From Amycolatopsis sp. QT-25 (lineage in GTDB: Bacteria > Actinomycetota > Actinomycetes > Mycobacteriales > Pseudonocardiaceae): DNA of 64,000 nucleotides. Below are positions 56,304 to 64,000 of the stretch, piece by piece. Each line of letters opens with the position of its first letter. The stretch's first letter is position 1. Position numbers and translations under genes: made by a program. The stretch is from assembly GCF_029369745.1 (NCBI RefSeq), contig NZ_CP120210.1, positions 2,046,001 through 2,110,000 of the forward strand, in the 5' to 3' direction. The notes below the pieces were generated by a model. It ran no database searches. It was not told the origin of the DNA and saw only the letters and a program-made list of their open reading frames with translations.

Positions 56304-59300
56304 ATGTCGAACGCGGACACACCCGCCGTCACCGGCGGGAATACCGCCACACCCATCGCAGCCCAGCTGGGCGAACTGCCTCCCCGGATCCGGGTGCACG
56401 CGTTGGCGAAGCTGCTGGGCTTCAACAGCCGTGAACTGATGGCCAAGCTCGGTGAGCTCGGCGAGACCGTGCGGAGCGCGCAGTCCAGCGTCACTCGCGA
56501 TGTGGCCTTCAAGCTCGCCGAAGCCCTCGCCGGTGGAGACGAGCCCGAGACCGCCGAGGCGGCCCCGGCTGCCGAGGCCCCTGCCGTCGAGGCACCCGTC
56601 GCCGAGACCCCGGCGGCTCCCGAACCCGAGGCGAAGCCCGAGGCCGAGCCGGAGCCCGCTTCGCAGGTGGAGGCCCCTTCGCGGCGTGTTCCGCCCGCGC
56701 TGGCCGCTCCGGTGACCCCGGAGCCGCCGCAGACGACGACCCGGCGGTCGAAGGCCGCCGTGCACGTGCCGGTGTTCGCCGCGCCGTCGCCGGTGTTCCT
56801 GCCGCCGGAGCCCGTCGCGGCGAAGCCCGTCCGCAAGCCGGAGCCGGCCTTCACCGAAGAGGCGGCCTCCGAAGAGGACGAAACGCAGAACGAGCAGGCT
56901 GATGGCCACGGCATCGACGAGGACGGCGACGACGCCAACGGCCGTCGCCGCCGTCGTCGCGGACGTCGCGGACGTGGCCGCGGCAAGGGCGGTGACGAGA
57001 ACTCGGCCGAGTCCGAGCACGAGGACGAGCAGCCCGAAGCCCCGCGCGGTCGTCAGCAGCGCGCGAAGGACAAGGAGAAGGACGCCGAAGCCGAAGAGGT
57101 CGCGGCCGAGAACGCCGAAGAGGCGTCCGCCGACACCGATTCGGACAACGAGGCCGATTCCGACAACGGCAGCAAGCGCCGCCGTCGCCGCCGCCGCCGC
57201 AAGGGCGGGGACGACGACGCCGCCGAGGCCACCAGCGACGACCCGCCCAACACGGTCGTCCACGTGCGCCAGGCCAAGGCCGCCGAGACCGAGCGCCCCG
57301 CCAGGGACGAGGTCCGCAGCGTGCGCGGCTCCACCCGGCTCGAGGCCAAGCGCCAGCGCCGCCGGGACGGCCGCGAGGCGGGCCGCCGTCGCGCGCCGAT
57401 CCTGTCCGAGGCCGAGTTCCTCGCCCGGCGCGAGTCGGTCGAGCGCACCATGGTCGTCGTCGAAAAGGGCGAGTCCACGCAGATCGGCGTGCTGGAGGAC
57501 GGTGTCCTGTGCGAGCACTTCGTGACCTCGTCGGGCACCGGCTCGATCGTCGGCAACGTGTACCTCGGCCGTGTGCAGAACGTCCTGCCGTCGATGGAGG
57601 CCGCCTTCATCGACATCGGCCGCGGCCGCAACGCCGTGCTCTACGCCGGTGAGGTCGACTGGGACGCCGCCGGTCTCGAGGGCAAGGCCCGCAAGATCGA
57701 GCAGGCGCTTTCCACCGGCGACTCCGTGCTGGTCCAGGTCACCAAGGACCCCGTCGGGCACAAGGGTGCCCGGCTGACCACGCAGATCTCGCTGCCGGGC
57801 CGCTTCTTGGTCTACGTGCCCGCGGGTGGTGCCACCGGCATCTCCCGGAAGCTCCCGGAGAACGAGCGTCGCCGCCTGAAGGACATCCTCAAGCGCATCG
57901 TCCCCGAGGACGCCGGTGTGATCATCCGCACCGCTTCCGAGGGCATCAGCGAGGAGGAGCTGGACCGGGACGTCCGCCGCCTCAAAGCGCAGTGGGACGT
58001 CATCAAGGAGAAGGCCGAAGCCGGCAACGGCGGCAAGAAGAACAGCTCCCCGGTCATGCTCTACGAAGAGCCGGACCTGCTGGTCAAGGTCGTGCGTGAC
58101 CTGTTCACCGAGGACTTCGCCAAACTGGAGATCCAGGGCGACAAGGCCTGGAACACCATCTACGACTACGTGCAGCACGTGGCGCCGGATCTGGCCGACC
58201 GGGTCAAGCGGTACACGGGCACCGGTTCGGCCTTCGCCGACCACCGGATCGACGAGCAGATCACCAAGGCGCTGGACCGCAAGGTCTGGCTGCCCTCGGG
58301 TGGCTACCTGGTCATCGACCGCACCGAGGCGATGACGGTCATCGACGTCAACACCGGCAAGTTCACCGGATCGGGTGGAAACCTCGAGGAGACGGTGACC
58401 AGGAACAACCTGGAGTCGGCGGAGGAGATCGTCCGCCAGCTCCGGCTCCGGGACATCGGCGGCATCATCGTCATCGACTTCATCGACATGGTGCTCGAAT
58501 CGAACCGTGACCTGGTGCTGCGCCGCCTGACCGAATGCCTCGGCCGCGACCGCACCCGCCACCAGGTCGCCGAGGTCACCTCGCTGGGCCTGGTGCAGAT
58601 GACCCGCAAGAAGATCGGCACCGGCCTGATCGAGGCGTTCTCGACGCCGTGTGAGCACTGCAAGGGTCGTGGCGTGGTCGTCTCGACCGAGCCGCAGCGC
58701 ACCGCCGGCGGTGGCAACGGTCACAGCCACGGTGGCAGCGGCGGCAGTGGTGCCAGTGGTGCCAGCGGCGGTGGTGGCGGCAAGGAGCAGGGCTCCCGCC
58801 GGTCCCGTGGTCGCGGCAAGGGCGAAGACCAGAGCCAGAACGAGCCCGCGGCGGCCAAGACCGACGCTCCGCAGGGCTCCGGCCAGCGCGAGTCGGTGGT
58901 CTCGGCGGTCCAGGCCGTGGCCAACGCCGCCAAGGCGGTCAAGGGTGAGCACCCGCACGAGATCACCGAGAACGCCGAGGGAGGCGCGCTCAACGGCCAC
59001 GCGTCGCAGGCGGCGGAGCGGCCCGTTCAGACGGCGAAGGAAGCGGAGGTGTCTTCGGAACCCGTTGCCGAGGCGACCGTCGAACAGGCGGCCGAGGCGG
59101 CCGCTGAGCCGGTTTCGGAGCCGGTCAGCACGCCGCCCGCGACCGAACTCGCCGGTGAACCGGTGACGACTTCGGACGACGAGGCTCCGGCCGCGCGGGA
59201 CGAAGAGATCGCCGTCGTCGGGGAATCGGGCCCCGAGCCCGAAGCTCCCGAGGTCCCGGTGACTCCGGAGACCGTTGTGACAGCAGAGGATTCCGAACCC

Positions 59301-59408
59301 GAGGTGGACGTCCCGGCCCCGGCCGGTCCTTCCACCACGCGCCGTCGTCCGCGACGGGCGGCCTCTCGGCCGGCCGGTCCGCCGGTGAAGGCTTCGGAAA
59401 AGAGCTAG
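56304..59408 (+). CDS. rne: Ribonuclease E/G (1034 aa)
   Basis: ATG at 56304 has GGAGGAG before it. Residues ~25-80 (LPPRIRVHALAKLLGFNSRELMAKLGELGETV, DVAFKLAEAL) resemble the IF2 N-terminal helical domain. A long acidic/proline region and an Arg-rich patch (RRRRRGRRGRGRG) follow to ~370. The catalytic core (about 375-790) holds the S1 domain (GSIVGNVYLGRVQNVLPSMEAAFIDIGRGRNAVLY), the DVNTGKFTG metal site (D681, N683), IVIDFIDM, and the zinc-link C783-EHC786-KGRG. A Gly/Ala/Glu-rich C-terminus without clear domains completes it, as in actinobacterial RNase E. It initiates mRNA decay and rRNA processing. Confidence 0.97.
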   Translation: MSNADTPAVTGGNTATPIAAQLGELPPRIRVHALAKLLGFNSRELMAKLGELGETVRSAQSSVTRDVAFKLAEALAGGDEPETAEAAPAAEAPAVEAPVAETPAAPEPEAKPEAEPEPASQVEAPSRRVPPALAAPVTPEPPQTTTRRSKAAVHVPVFAAPSPVFLPPEPVAAKPVRKPEPAFTEEAASEEDETQNEQADGHGIDEDGDDANGRRRRRRGRRGRGRGKGGDENSAESEHEDEQPEAPRGRQQRAKDKEKDAEAEEVAAENAEEASADTDSDNEADSDNGSKRRRRRRRRKGGDDDAAEATSDDPPNTVVHVRQAKAAETERPARDEVRSVRGSTRLEAKRQRRRDGREAGRRRAPILSEAEFLARRESVERTMVVVEKGESTQIGVLEDGVLCEHFVTSSGTGSIVGNVYLGRVQNVLPSMEAAFIDIGRGRNAVLYAGEVDWDAAGLEGKARKIEQALSTGDSVLVQVTKDPVGHKGARLTTQISLPGRFLVYVPAGGATGISRKLPENERRRLKDILKRIVPEDAGVIIRTASEGISEEELDRDVRRLKAQWDVIKEKAEAGNGGKKNSSPVMLYEEPDLLVKVVRDLFTEDFAKLEIQGDKAWNTIYDYVQHVAPDLADRVKRYTGTGSAFADHRIDEQITKALDRKVWLPSGGYLVIDRTEAMTVIDVNTGKFTGSGGNLEETVTRNNLESAEEIVRQLRLRDIGGIIVIDFIDMVLESNRDLVLRRLTECLGRDRTRHQVAEVTSLGLVQMTRKKIGTGLIEAFSTPCEHCKGRGVVVSTEPQRTAGGGNGHSHGGSGGSGASGASGGGGGKEQGSRRSRGRGKGEDQSQNEPAAAKTDAPQGSGQRESVVSAVQAVANAAKAVKGEHPHEITENAEGGALNGHASQAAERPVQTAKEAEVSSEPVAEATVEQAAEAAAEPVSEPVSTPPATELAGEPVTTSDDEAPAARDEEIAVVGESGPEPEAPEVPVTPETVVTAEDSEPEVDVPAPAGPSTTRRRPRRAASRPAGPPVKASEKS

Positions 59409-59576
59409 TGAACACCGAGGGGCACCCCGGTGTGATCGCACCGGGGAGCCCCACGTAACCTGTAGAACGGCCCGCCACCTAGAGCGGGCACCTTGCGCAG
59501 CATCTGGACCACCGAGACTTCTCGATGGGCCGATCACGCAAGCCCCCACCCGTTGTCGAGTAAGCAGGAGACTTCC

Positions 59577-59891
59577 GTGTCGGCGTACGCGATCGTCAAG
59601 ACTGGCGGCAAGCAGTACAAGGTGGCCGTCGGCGACGTCGTCGAGGTCGAGAAGCTCGAAGGCGAGCCGGGTACCGAGCACACCTTCCCCGCAGTCCTTT
59701 TCGTGGACGGTGGCGACGTCACCACGGACGCCGACGCGCTGGCGAAGGTCTCGGTCACCGGCAAGGTCGTCGAGCAGACCAAGGGTCCGAAGATCCGGAT
59801 CCACAAGTTCAAGAACAAGACCGGCTACCACAAGCGCCAGGGTCACCGGCAGAAGCTGACCCGCGTCGAGGTCACCGGCATCTCCAAGTAG
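59577..59891 (+). CDS. rplU: Large ribosomal subunit protein bL21 (104 aa)
   Basis: GTG at 59577 follows AGCAGGAG. The N-terminus [27 protein letters not shown] and the C-terminal [31 protein letters not shown] are diagnostic. Standard length. It forms the operon with rpmA (38-bp gap). Confidence 0.98.
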   Translation: MSAYAIVKTGGKQYKVAVGDVVEVEKLEGEPGTEHTFPAVLFVDGGDVTTDADALAKVSVTGKVVEQTKGPKIRIHKFKNKTGYHKRQGHRQKLTRVEVTGISK

Positions 59892-59929
59892 GACTTTCTC
59901 CGGATCTTCGTCAGAAAGAGGATTGAGCC

Positions 59930-60187
59930 ATGGCTCACAAAAAGGGTGCGTCCAGCTCCCGCAACGGTCGCGATTCGAACGCGCAGCGACTGGGCGTCAA
60001 GCGTTTCGGTGGTCAGGAAGTCAACGCGGGCGAGATCTTGATCCGCCAGCGTGGCACCAAGTTCCACCCCGGTGTGAACGTCGGCCGCGGCGGCGACGAC
60101 ACGCTGTTCGCCCTGGCCGCCGGTGCGGTCCAGTTCGGCGAGAAGCGTGGCCGCAAGACGGTCAACATCGTGCCGTCCGAAGCCTGA
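59930..60187 (+). CDS. rpmA: Large ribosomal subunit protein bL27 (85 aa)
   Basis: ATG at 59930 has AAAGAGG before it. [29 protein letters not shown] and [27 protein letters not shown] are universal bL27 sequence. There is no N-terminal pro-extension. A T-tailed terminator follows, so obgE has its own promoter. Confidence 0.98.
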   Translation: MAHKKGASSSRNGRDSNAQRLGVKRFGGQEVNAGEILIRQRGTKFHPGVNVGRGGDDTLFALAAGAVQFGEKRGRKTVNIVPSEA

Positions 60188-60212
60188 GTTTCGGCTTCAA
60201 GCCAGACCTCTG

Positions 60213-60259
60213 ACGAGGGGTGGGCCGGAATATCCGGGCCCACCCCTCGTTTGTTTTGT
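60213..60259 (+). terminator. rplU-rpmA intrinsic terminator
   Basis: A 14-bp stem (60213-60226 with 60237-60250), with an inner GG/CC closing a short AT-rich loop, is followed by TTGTTTTGT. It is the most classical rho-independent terminator in the window, having a real T-tail. Confidence 0.9.
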
Positions 60260-60296
60260 GTACCCCCTTTCTTTCGCGAGTGAATAGAGGCAAGTC

Positions 60297-61754
60297 ATGG
60301 CGTCCCGGTTCGTGGACCGCGCGGTGATCCATCTGGCCGCCGGTGACGGTGGGAACGGCTGCGCCTCGGTGCACCGCGAGAAGTTCAAACCCCTCGGCGG
60401 CCCGGACGGTGGCAACGGTGGCAACGGCGGCGACGTGCTGCTGGTCGTCGATCCGAATGTCCACACGCTGCTCGACTTCCACTTCCGTCCGCACGCCCGC
60501 GCCGGCAACGGCAAGCTGGGCCAGGGCGGCAACCGCGCCGGTGCGGCAGGGGAGACGCTGGAGATGCGGGTCCCGTCCGGCACCGTCGTGATGACCGAGG
60601 ACGGCGAGATCCTGGCCGACCTGGTCGGCCCCGGCACCACCTTCGTCGCCGCGCAAGGGGGCCGTGGCGGTCTCGGAAACGCGGCACTGGCCTCCAAGGC
60701 ACGCCGGGCGCCCGGGTTCGCGTTGCTGGGCGAGCCGGGGGAGGCCCGCGACCTCGTCCTGGAGCTGCGTTCGGTCGCCGACGTCGGCTTGCTCGGCTTC
60801 CCGTCCGCGGGGAAGTCGTCGCTGATCTCGGTGCTGTCCGCGGCCAAGCCGAAGATCGCCGACTACCCGTTCACCACCCTGGTGCCGAACCTGGGCGTGA
60901 TCACCGCCGGGTCGACCGTGTTCACCATGGCCGACGTGCCGGGGCTGATCCCCGGTGCGAGCGAGGGCAAGGGCCTCGGCCTCGACTTCCTGCGCCACAT
61001 CGAACGCTGCGCCGTACTGGTGCACGTCATCGACTGCGCCACCTTGGAACCGGGGCGTGACCCGCTGTCCGATATGGACGCTCTCGAAGCGGAACTCGCC
61101 CGCTACACCCCGAGTCTGGGCGGCGACCTCGCCGATCGGCCCCGCGTGGTGGTGCTCAACAAGATCGACGTCCCGGAGGCCGCCGAACTCGCGGAGTTCG
61201 TGCGCCCGGAACTGGAAGCCCGCGGGCTCAGCGTGTTCGAGATCTCCACGGCGACGCGGCAGGGGCTCAAGGAACTGACCTACGCGCTCGCCGCCGTGGT
61301 CGAGAGGTACCGCGCCGACCAGCCCGCTCCGGAGCCGGCGAAGGTCGTGCTGCGCCCGATGGCCGTTGACGACGCGGGTTTCACCGTCGAGCACGACCCG
61401 GAGGAGGAAGGCGCCTTCATCGTCCGGGGTGTTCGCCCCGAGCGGTGGATCCGCCAGACGAGTTTCGGCAACGACGAGGCCGTCGGTTATCTCGCGGACC
61501 GGTTGCAGCGGCTCGGCGTGGAGGAAGCGCTGGCTCGCAAGGGTGCCGTACCGGGAAGCCCGGTCACCATCGGCGATGTCCAGTTCGAGTGGGAGCCGTC
61601 GACCCCGGCGGGCGTCGCGGTGCACCTTTCGGGCCGAGGCACGGACGTGCGGCTGGAGAACACCAACCGGATCGGGGCCGCCGAGCGCAAGGAAGCCCGT
61701 CGGATCCGTCGTGACGGCCCGGACGGCGTCGAAGACGAGATGGACGACGAGTGA
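60297..61754 (+). CDS. obgE: GTPase ObgE/CgtA (485 aa)
   Basis: ATG at 60297 with AGAGG before it. The Obg glycine-rich fold ([52 protein letters not shown]) precedes the GTPase: [11 protein letters not shown] (G1), DYPFTTL (G2), [17 protein letters not shown] (G3), [10 protein letters not shown] (G4) and a G5-like ST. A C-terminal OCT domain ([15 protein letters not shown]... [16 protein letters not shown]) is characteristic of actinobacterial Obg. It acts in 50S assembly and growth control. Its stop overlaps proB by GTGA. Confidence 0.98.
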   Translation: MASRFVDRAVIHLAAGDGGNGCASVHREKFKPLGGPDGGNGGNGGDVLLVVDPNVHTLLDFHFRPHARAGNGKLGQGGNRAGAAGETLEMRVPSGTVVMTEDGEILADLVGPGTTFVAAQGGRGGLGNAALASKARRAPGFALLGEPGEARDLVLELRSVADVGLLGFPSAGKSSLISVLSAAKPKIADYPFTTLVPNLGVITAGSTVFTMADVPGLIPGASEGKGLGLDFLRHIERCAVLVHVIDCATLEPGRDPLSDMDALEAELARYTPSLGGDLADRPRVVVLNKIDVPEAAELAEFVRPELEARGLSVFEISTATRQGLKELTYALAAVVERYRADQPAPEPAKVVLRPMAVDDAGFTVEHDPEEEGAFIVRGVRPERWIRQTSFGNDEAVGYLADRLQRLGVEEALARKGAVPGSPVTIGDVQFEWEPSTPAGVAVHLSGRGTDVRLENTNRIGAAERKEARRIRRDGPDGVEDEMDDE

Positions 61755-62860
61755 GCTCGACCCGGGGTGCGATCGCCGACGCGAAGCGGGTGGTCGTCAA
61801 GGTCGGTTCCTCCGCGCTGACCACCGCCGGTGACGGTCTCGACGTGGCCAGGCTGGACGCGCTGGTCGACGCGATCGCCGAACGGGTGTCCCGCGGCACG
61901 CAGATCGTGCTGGTGTCCTCGGGTGCGATCGGCGCGGGACTCGCGCCGCTCGCCCTCGGGAAGCGACCGCGTGACCTCGCCACCCAGCAGGCCGCGGCCA
62001 GCGTCGGCCAGCTCGCGCTGGCCCATGCCTACGCCGAGTCGTTCGGCCGGTTTTCCCTGACCGTAGGCCAGGTTCTGTTGACGTCGGACGACGTCGTGCG
62101 CCGTGCCCACTACCGCAACGCGCAGAACACGTTCACCCGGCTGCTGGCCCTCGGCGCGGTGCCCGTGGTCAACGAGAACGACACCGTGGCCACCGAAGAG
62201 ATCCGCTTCGGCGACAACGATCGGCTGGCCGCGCTGGTGGCCCACCTGATCGGCGCCGACGCCCTCGTTCTCCTGTCCGATGTGGACGGTCTGTACGACG
62301 GGGATCCCCGTGACGGCGCGACTCGCAAGATCGCCGAGGTCGCCGGGGACTCCGATGTGGACGGCATCACCGTCGGCATGTCGAGCTCCGGGCTCGGTAC
62401 CGGGGGCATGGTCTCGAAGCTAGCCGCGGCGCGCACCGCCGCGGGCGCCGGGATCCCGGTCCTGCTCGCCGCCGCTTCCGAGGCCGCGCGTGCCCTCACC
62501 ACCGCCGAGGTCGGCACGGCCTTCGCCGCCGCGGACTCCCGGCTGTCGGCCCGCCGGTTCTGGCTGGGCTACGCCGCGGGCGCGTCCGGGAAACTGCACC
62601 TCGACGACGGCGCGGTCGCGGCCGTCGTCCGCCGCCGCCGCTCACTGCTCGCCGCCGGGATCACCGGCGTCGACGGCGAATTCCAAGCCGGTGACGTCGT
62701 CGACCTGGTCGACCTTCGGCAGCGGACCGTGGCGCGCGGTGTCGTGGCCTTCGACGCGGGCGAACTGCCCGACCTCATCGGCCGCTCCAGCCACGACCTC
62801 CCCGCCGAACAGCGGCGCGAGGTCGTCCACGCGGACGACCTCGTCCCCCTTCGCCGCTAG
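61751..62860 (+). CDS. proB: Glutamate 5-kinase (369 aa)
   Basis: GTG at 61751 overlaps the obgE stop. The amino-acid kinase domain ([102 protein letters not shown]) is complete. A PUA domain follows ([45 protein letters not shown]). It phosphorylates glutamate, the first step to proline, and is expected to be inhibited by proline. proA is not in the window. Confidence 0.97.
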   Translation: MSSTRGAIADAKRVVVKVGSSALTTAGDGLDVARLDALVDAIAERVSRGTQIVLVSSGAIGAGLAPLALGKRPRDLATQQAAASVGQLALAHAYAESFGRFSLTVGQVLLTSDDVVRRAHYRNAQNTFTRLLALGAVPVVNENDTVATEEIRFGDNDRLAALVAHLIGADALVLLSDVDGLYDGDPRDGATRKIAEVAGDSDVDGITVGMSSSGLGTGGMVSKLAAARTAAGAGIPVLLAAASEAARALTTAEVGTAFAAADSRLSARRFWLGYAAGASGKLHLDDGAVAAVVRRRRSLLAAGITGVDGEFQAGDVVDLVDLRQRTVARGVVAFDAGELPDLIGRSSHDLPAEQRREVVHADDLVPLRR

Positions 62861-62935
62861 GGCGCCAGATCCCCTGGGTCCAGGCGATCACCGCGTAGAC
62901 CGAGGTGAACAGCAGGGGACCTTTGCTCTCGCTTC

Positions 62936-62964
62936 CCGGGATCGGCGAGCCCTGCCGATCCCGG
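62936..62964. terminator. proB/argS bidirectional hairpin
   Basis: An 11-bp perfect stem (62936-62946 with 62954-62964) with a 7-base loop lies 4 bp beyond the stop of the convergent argS gene and 75 bp after proB. Confidence 0.7.
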
Positions 62965-62968
62965 TGAC

Positions 62969-64000
62969 TCATAGCCGGGCAGGGGTGGAAATCCCCAGCA
63001 GGGACAGACCCAGCGTCAGCGTCTTCGACGTGAGCTCGGCCAGCAGCAGACGAGACTCGCGAACGCCGGCGCCTTCCGCGTCCAGCACCGGGCACTGTTC
63101 GTAGAACCGCGAGAACACGACAGCGGTTTCGTACAGGTAGGTGCACAGCTTGTGGGGAAGATGTCCGGCGGTCGCCGCGCCGACCGCCTCTGGGAAACGG
63201 ACCAGCGCGAGCGCCAGTGCCCGCTCCGCGAGGTGGTCGAGCCGGATCCGCGCGCCGGTGAGGTCCTGATCCGCCTTCGCCAGCACGGAACGGATCCGTG
63301 CGTTGGCGTACTGCAGGTAGACCGACGTGTTCCCGTTCTTGGCGAGCATGCGTTCCCAGGAGAAGACGTAGTCGCGCTCGCGATCGCCGGAAAGATCCGC
63401 GTACTTGAGCGCGCCGATCCCGACCGCCCTGGCCACCTCCTCCCGGACCTCGGGGGAGAGGTCACCCCGGCCCTCGATCACTTCGGCGGCGTGGGAGACC
63501 GCCTCGGTGAGCAGAGCGAAAAGCCGGACCGATTCACCCGCCCGGGTCTTCATGGCGCGGCCGTCCTCACCGAGCACCGAACCGAACCCGATGTGCTCGG
63601 CCCGATGCTCCTCGCGGAGCCAGCCTGCGGCCCGGCAGACGGCGAACACCATCGCGAAGTGTTGTGCTTGTGGCGTCCCGACGACGTAGAGCAGATCGGT
63701 GACACCGCGTTGTCCGGTCCAGTAACGCAGGGTCGCGAGGTCGGTGGCGGCATAGCCGTAACCACCGTCCCGTTTCCGCACGATGAGCGGCAGCGGCTCG
63801 CCTTCCCGATTGCGGAAACCGCCGGGAAAGACGCAGACCGCCCCATCGCTGATCTCGGTCAGCCCGGCCGTGGCCAGATCGTCCACGACCGCGGCCAGAA
63901 ACGGGTTGTAAAAGCTTTCGCCGTAGACGTCCTCGCTCGCCAGGCCGATCCCGAGGAGTTCGTAGACCTGGGCGAAATGCCGAGTCGACTCGTCGACCAG
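62969..64000 (-). CDS. argS: Arginine--tRNA ligase, 5' truncated
   Basis: The frame is open to the window edge at 64000, so the N-terminus with HIGH is missing. Visible are GYGYAATDLATLRYW, LYVVGTPQAQHFAMVFAVCRAAGW, FGSVLGEDGRAMKTRAG (the KMSKS-like loop region), VGIGALKYADLSGDRERDYVFSWERML, and the DALR anticodon-binding helical domain with LPHKLCTYLYETAVVFSRFYEQCPVL and the terminal LLGISTPARL. The usual final RM is replaced by RL. It charges tRNA-Arg. Confidence 0.96.
   Translation of the reverse strand: MVDESTRHFAQVYELLGIGLASEDVYGESFYNPFLAAVVDDLATAGLTEISDGAVCVFPGGFRNREGEPLPLIVRKRDGGYGYAATDLATLRYWTGQRGVTDLLYVVGTPQAQHFAMVFAVCRAAGWLREEHRAEHIGFGSVLGEDGRAMKTRAGESVRLFALLTEAVSHAAEVIEGRGDLSPEVREEVARAVGIGALKYADLSGDRERDYVFSWERMLAKNGNTSVYLQYANARIRSVLAKADQDLTGARIRLDHLAERALALALVRFPEAVGAATAGHLPHKLCTYLYETAVVFSRFYEQCPVLDAEGAGVRESRLLLAELTSKTLTLGLSLLGISTPARL

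Noticed and set aside
56142-59846. 1234-codon minus-strand frame opposite rne and rplU
   Set aside because: Its Leu/Gly/Arg-rich repetition mirrors the acidic and Ala-rich tracts of RNase E; no ribosome site or domain.
1-64000. tRNA or rRNA genes
   Set aside because: No T-loop (GGTTCGAATCC-like) with matching acceptor stem was seen in any gap; intergenic GTTCG occurrences lack a cloverleaf.

Overview
The window is high-GC actinobacterial DNA with many GTG/TTG starts. Its conserved genes (tig, clpP1, clpP2, clpX, valS, folC, a DUF4233 gene, ndk, rne, rplU, rpmA, obgE, proB) come in the order I know from Mycobacterium tuberculosis (roughly Rv2462c to Rv2439c). The mycothiol-dependent isomerase-like gene, the OFA-transporter small subunit, the LCP protein and the twin ClpP proteins also point to a mycolic-acid-clade or Pseudonocardiales-type actinomycete. 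An Amycolatopsis-like genome is my guess, not something the sequence proves. No tRNA, rRNA, CRISPR array, insertion sequence or prophage was found. The first gene (PfpI family) and the last (argS) are cut by the window edges.

Layout. 1-16 kb is accessory or regulatory: a PfpI-type protein, a membrane Ser/Thr kinase beside a secreted Asp-box protein, a DUF574-type methyltransferase, an M48 protease, an MFS pump plus aldo/keto reductase divergent from a MarR regulator, an amidohydrolase, a small Cys-rich protein, a PP2C phosphatase, a PRTase-like protein, a decayed glycosyltransferase remnant, and a fused desaturase/ferredoxin reductase/ferredoxin. 16.3-20.7 kb is the protein-quality-control block tig-clpP1-clpP2-clpX. 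20.8-33.7 kb holds an MEDS/HATPase anti-sigma protein, a Tat-exported esterase, a TetR regulator with two tandem operators facing a carotenoid oxygenase, a formate module (fdhD, OFA transporter with its 42-residue small subunit, FdhF/YdeP-type oxidoreductase) interrupted by an SDR and an LCP cell-wall ligase, and two small membrane-type proteins sharing an N-terminal module. 33.7-40.2 kb carries valS, a GDSL esterase, a methyltransferase, folC (with a long acidic N-terminal extension) and DUF4233. 40.3-55.8 kb is a run of mostly exported enzymes around ndk: an aculeacin/AHL-type acylase, PhoD phosphatase, an imine-reductase-like enzyme with an HxlR regulator, ndk, an MDMPI protein, a 1120-residue phosphodiester glycosidase/metallophosphatase, an M14 carboxypeptidase, a DrrAB-like ABC exporter and an S8 protease. 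56.3-64 kb is rne-rplU-rpmA-obgE-proB and partial argS.

The most distinctive non-coding content is a set of interspersed intergenic repeats. Two perfect 22-23 bp-arm palindromes share AGTCACCTNCTTGCG. Two 21-25 bp-arm palindromes (plus two degenerate copies) share a TGAARG...CCTTTC core. Two loci carry three tandem copies of a 21-bp unit. Most sit in gaps between convergent genes, where they probably act as bidirectional terminators. Several genes (SDR, ABC ATPase, valS, a small membrane protein, TetR) have a -10-like hexamer 6-8 nt before the start codon, the pattern expected for leaderless mRNAs. I saw no single obviously undescribed multi-gene system. The best candidates for new biology are the desaturase-reductase-ferredoxin fusion, the repeat families, the FolC extension, and the paired small membrane-type proteins upstream of valS.
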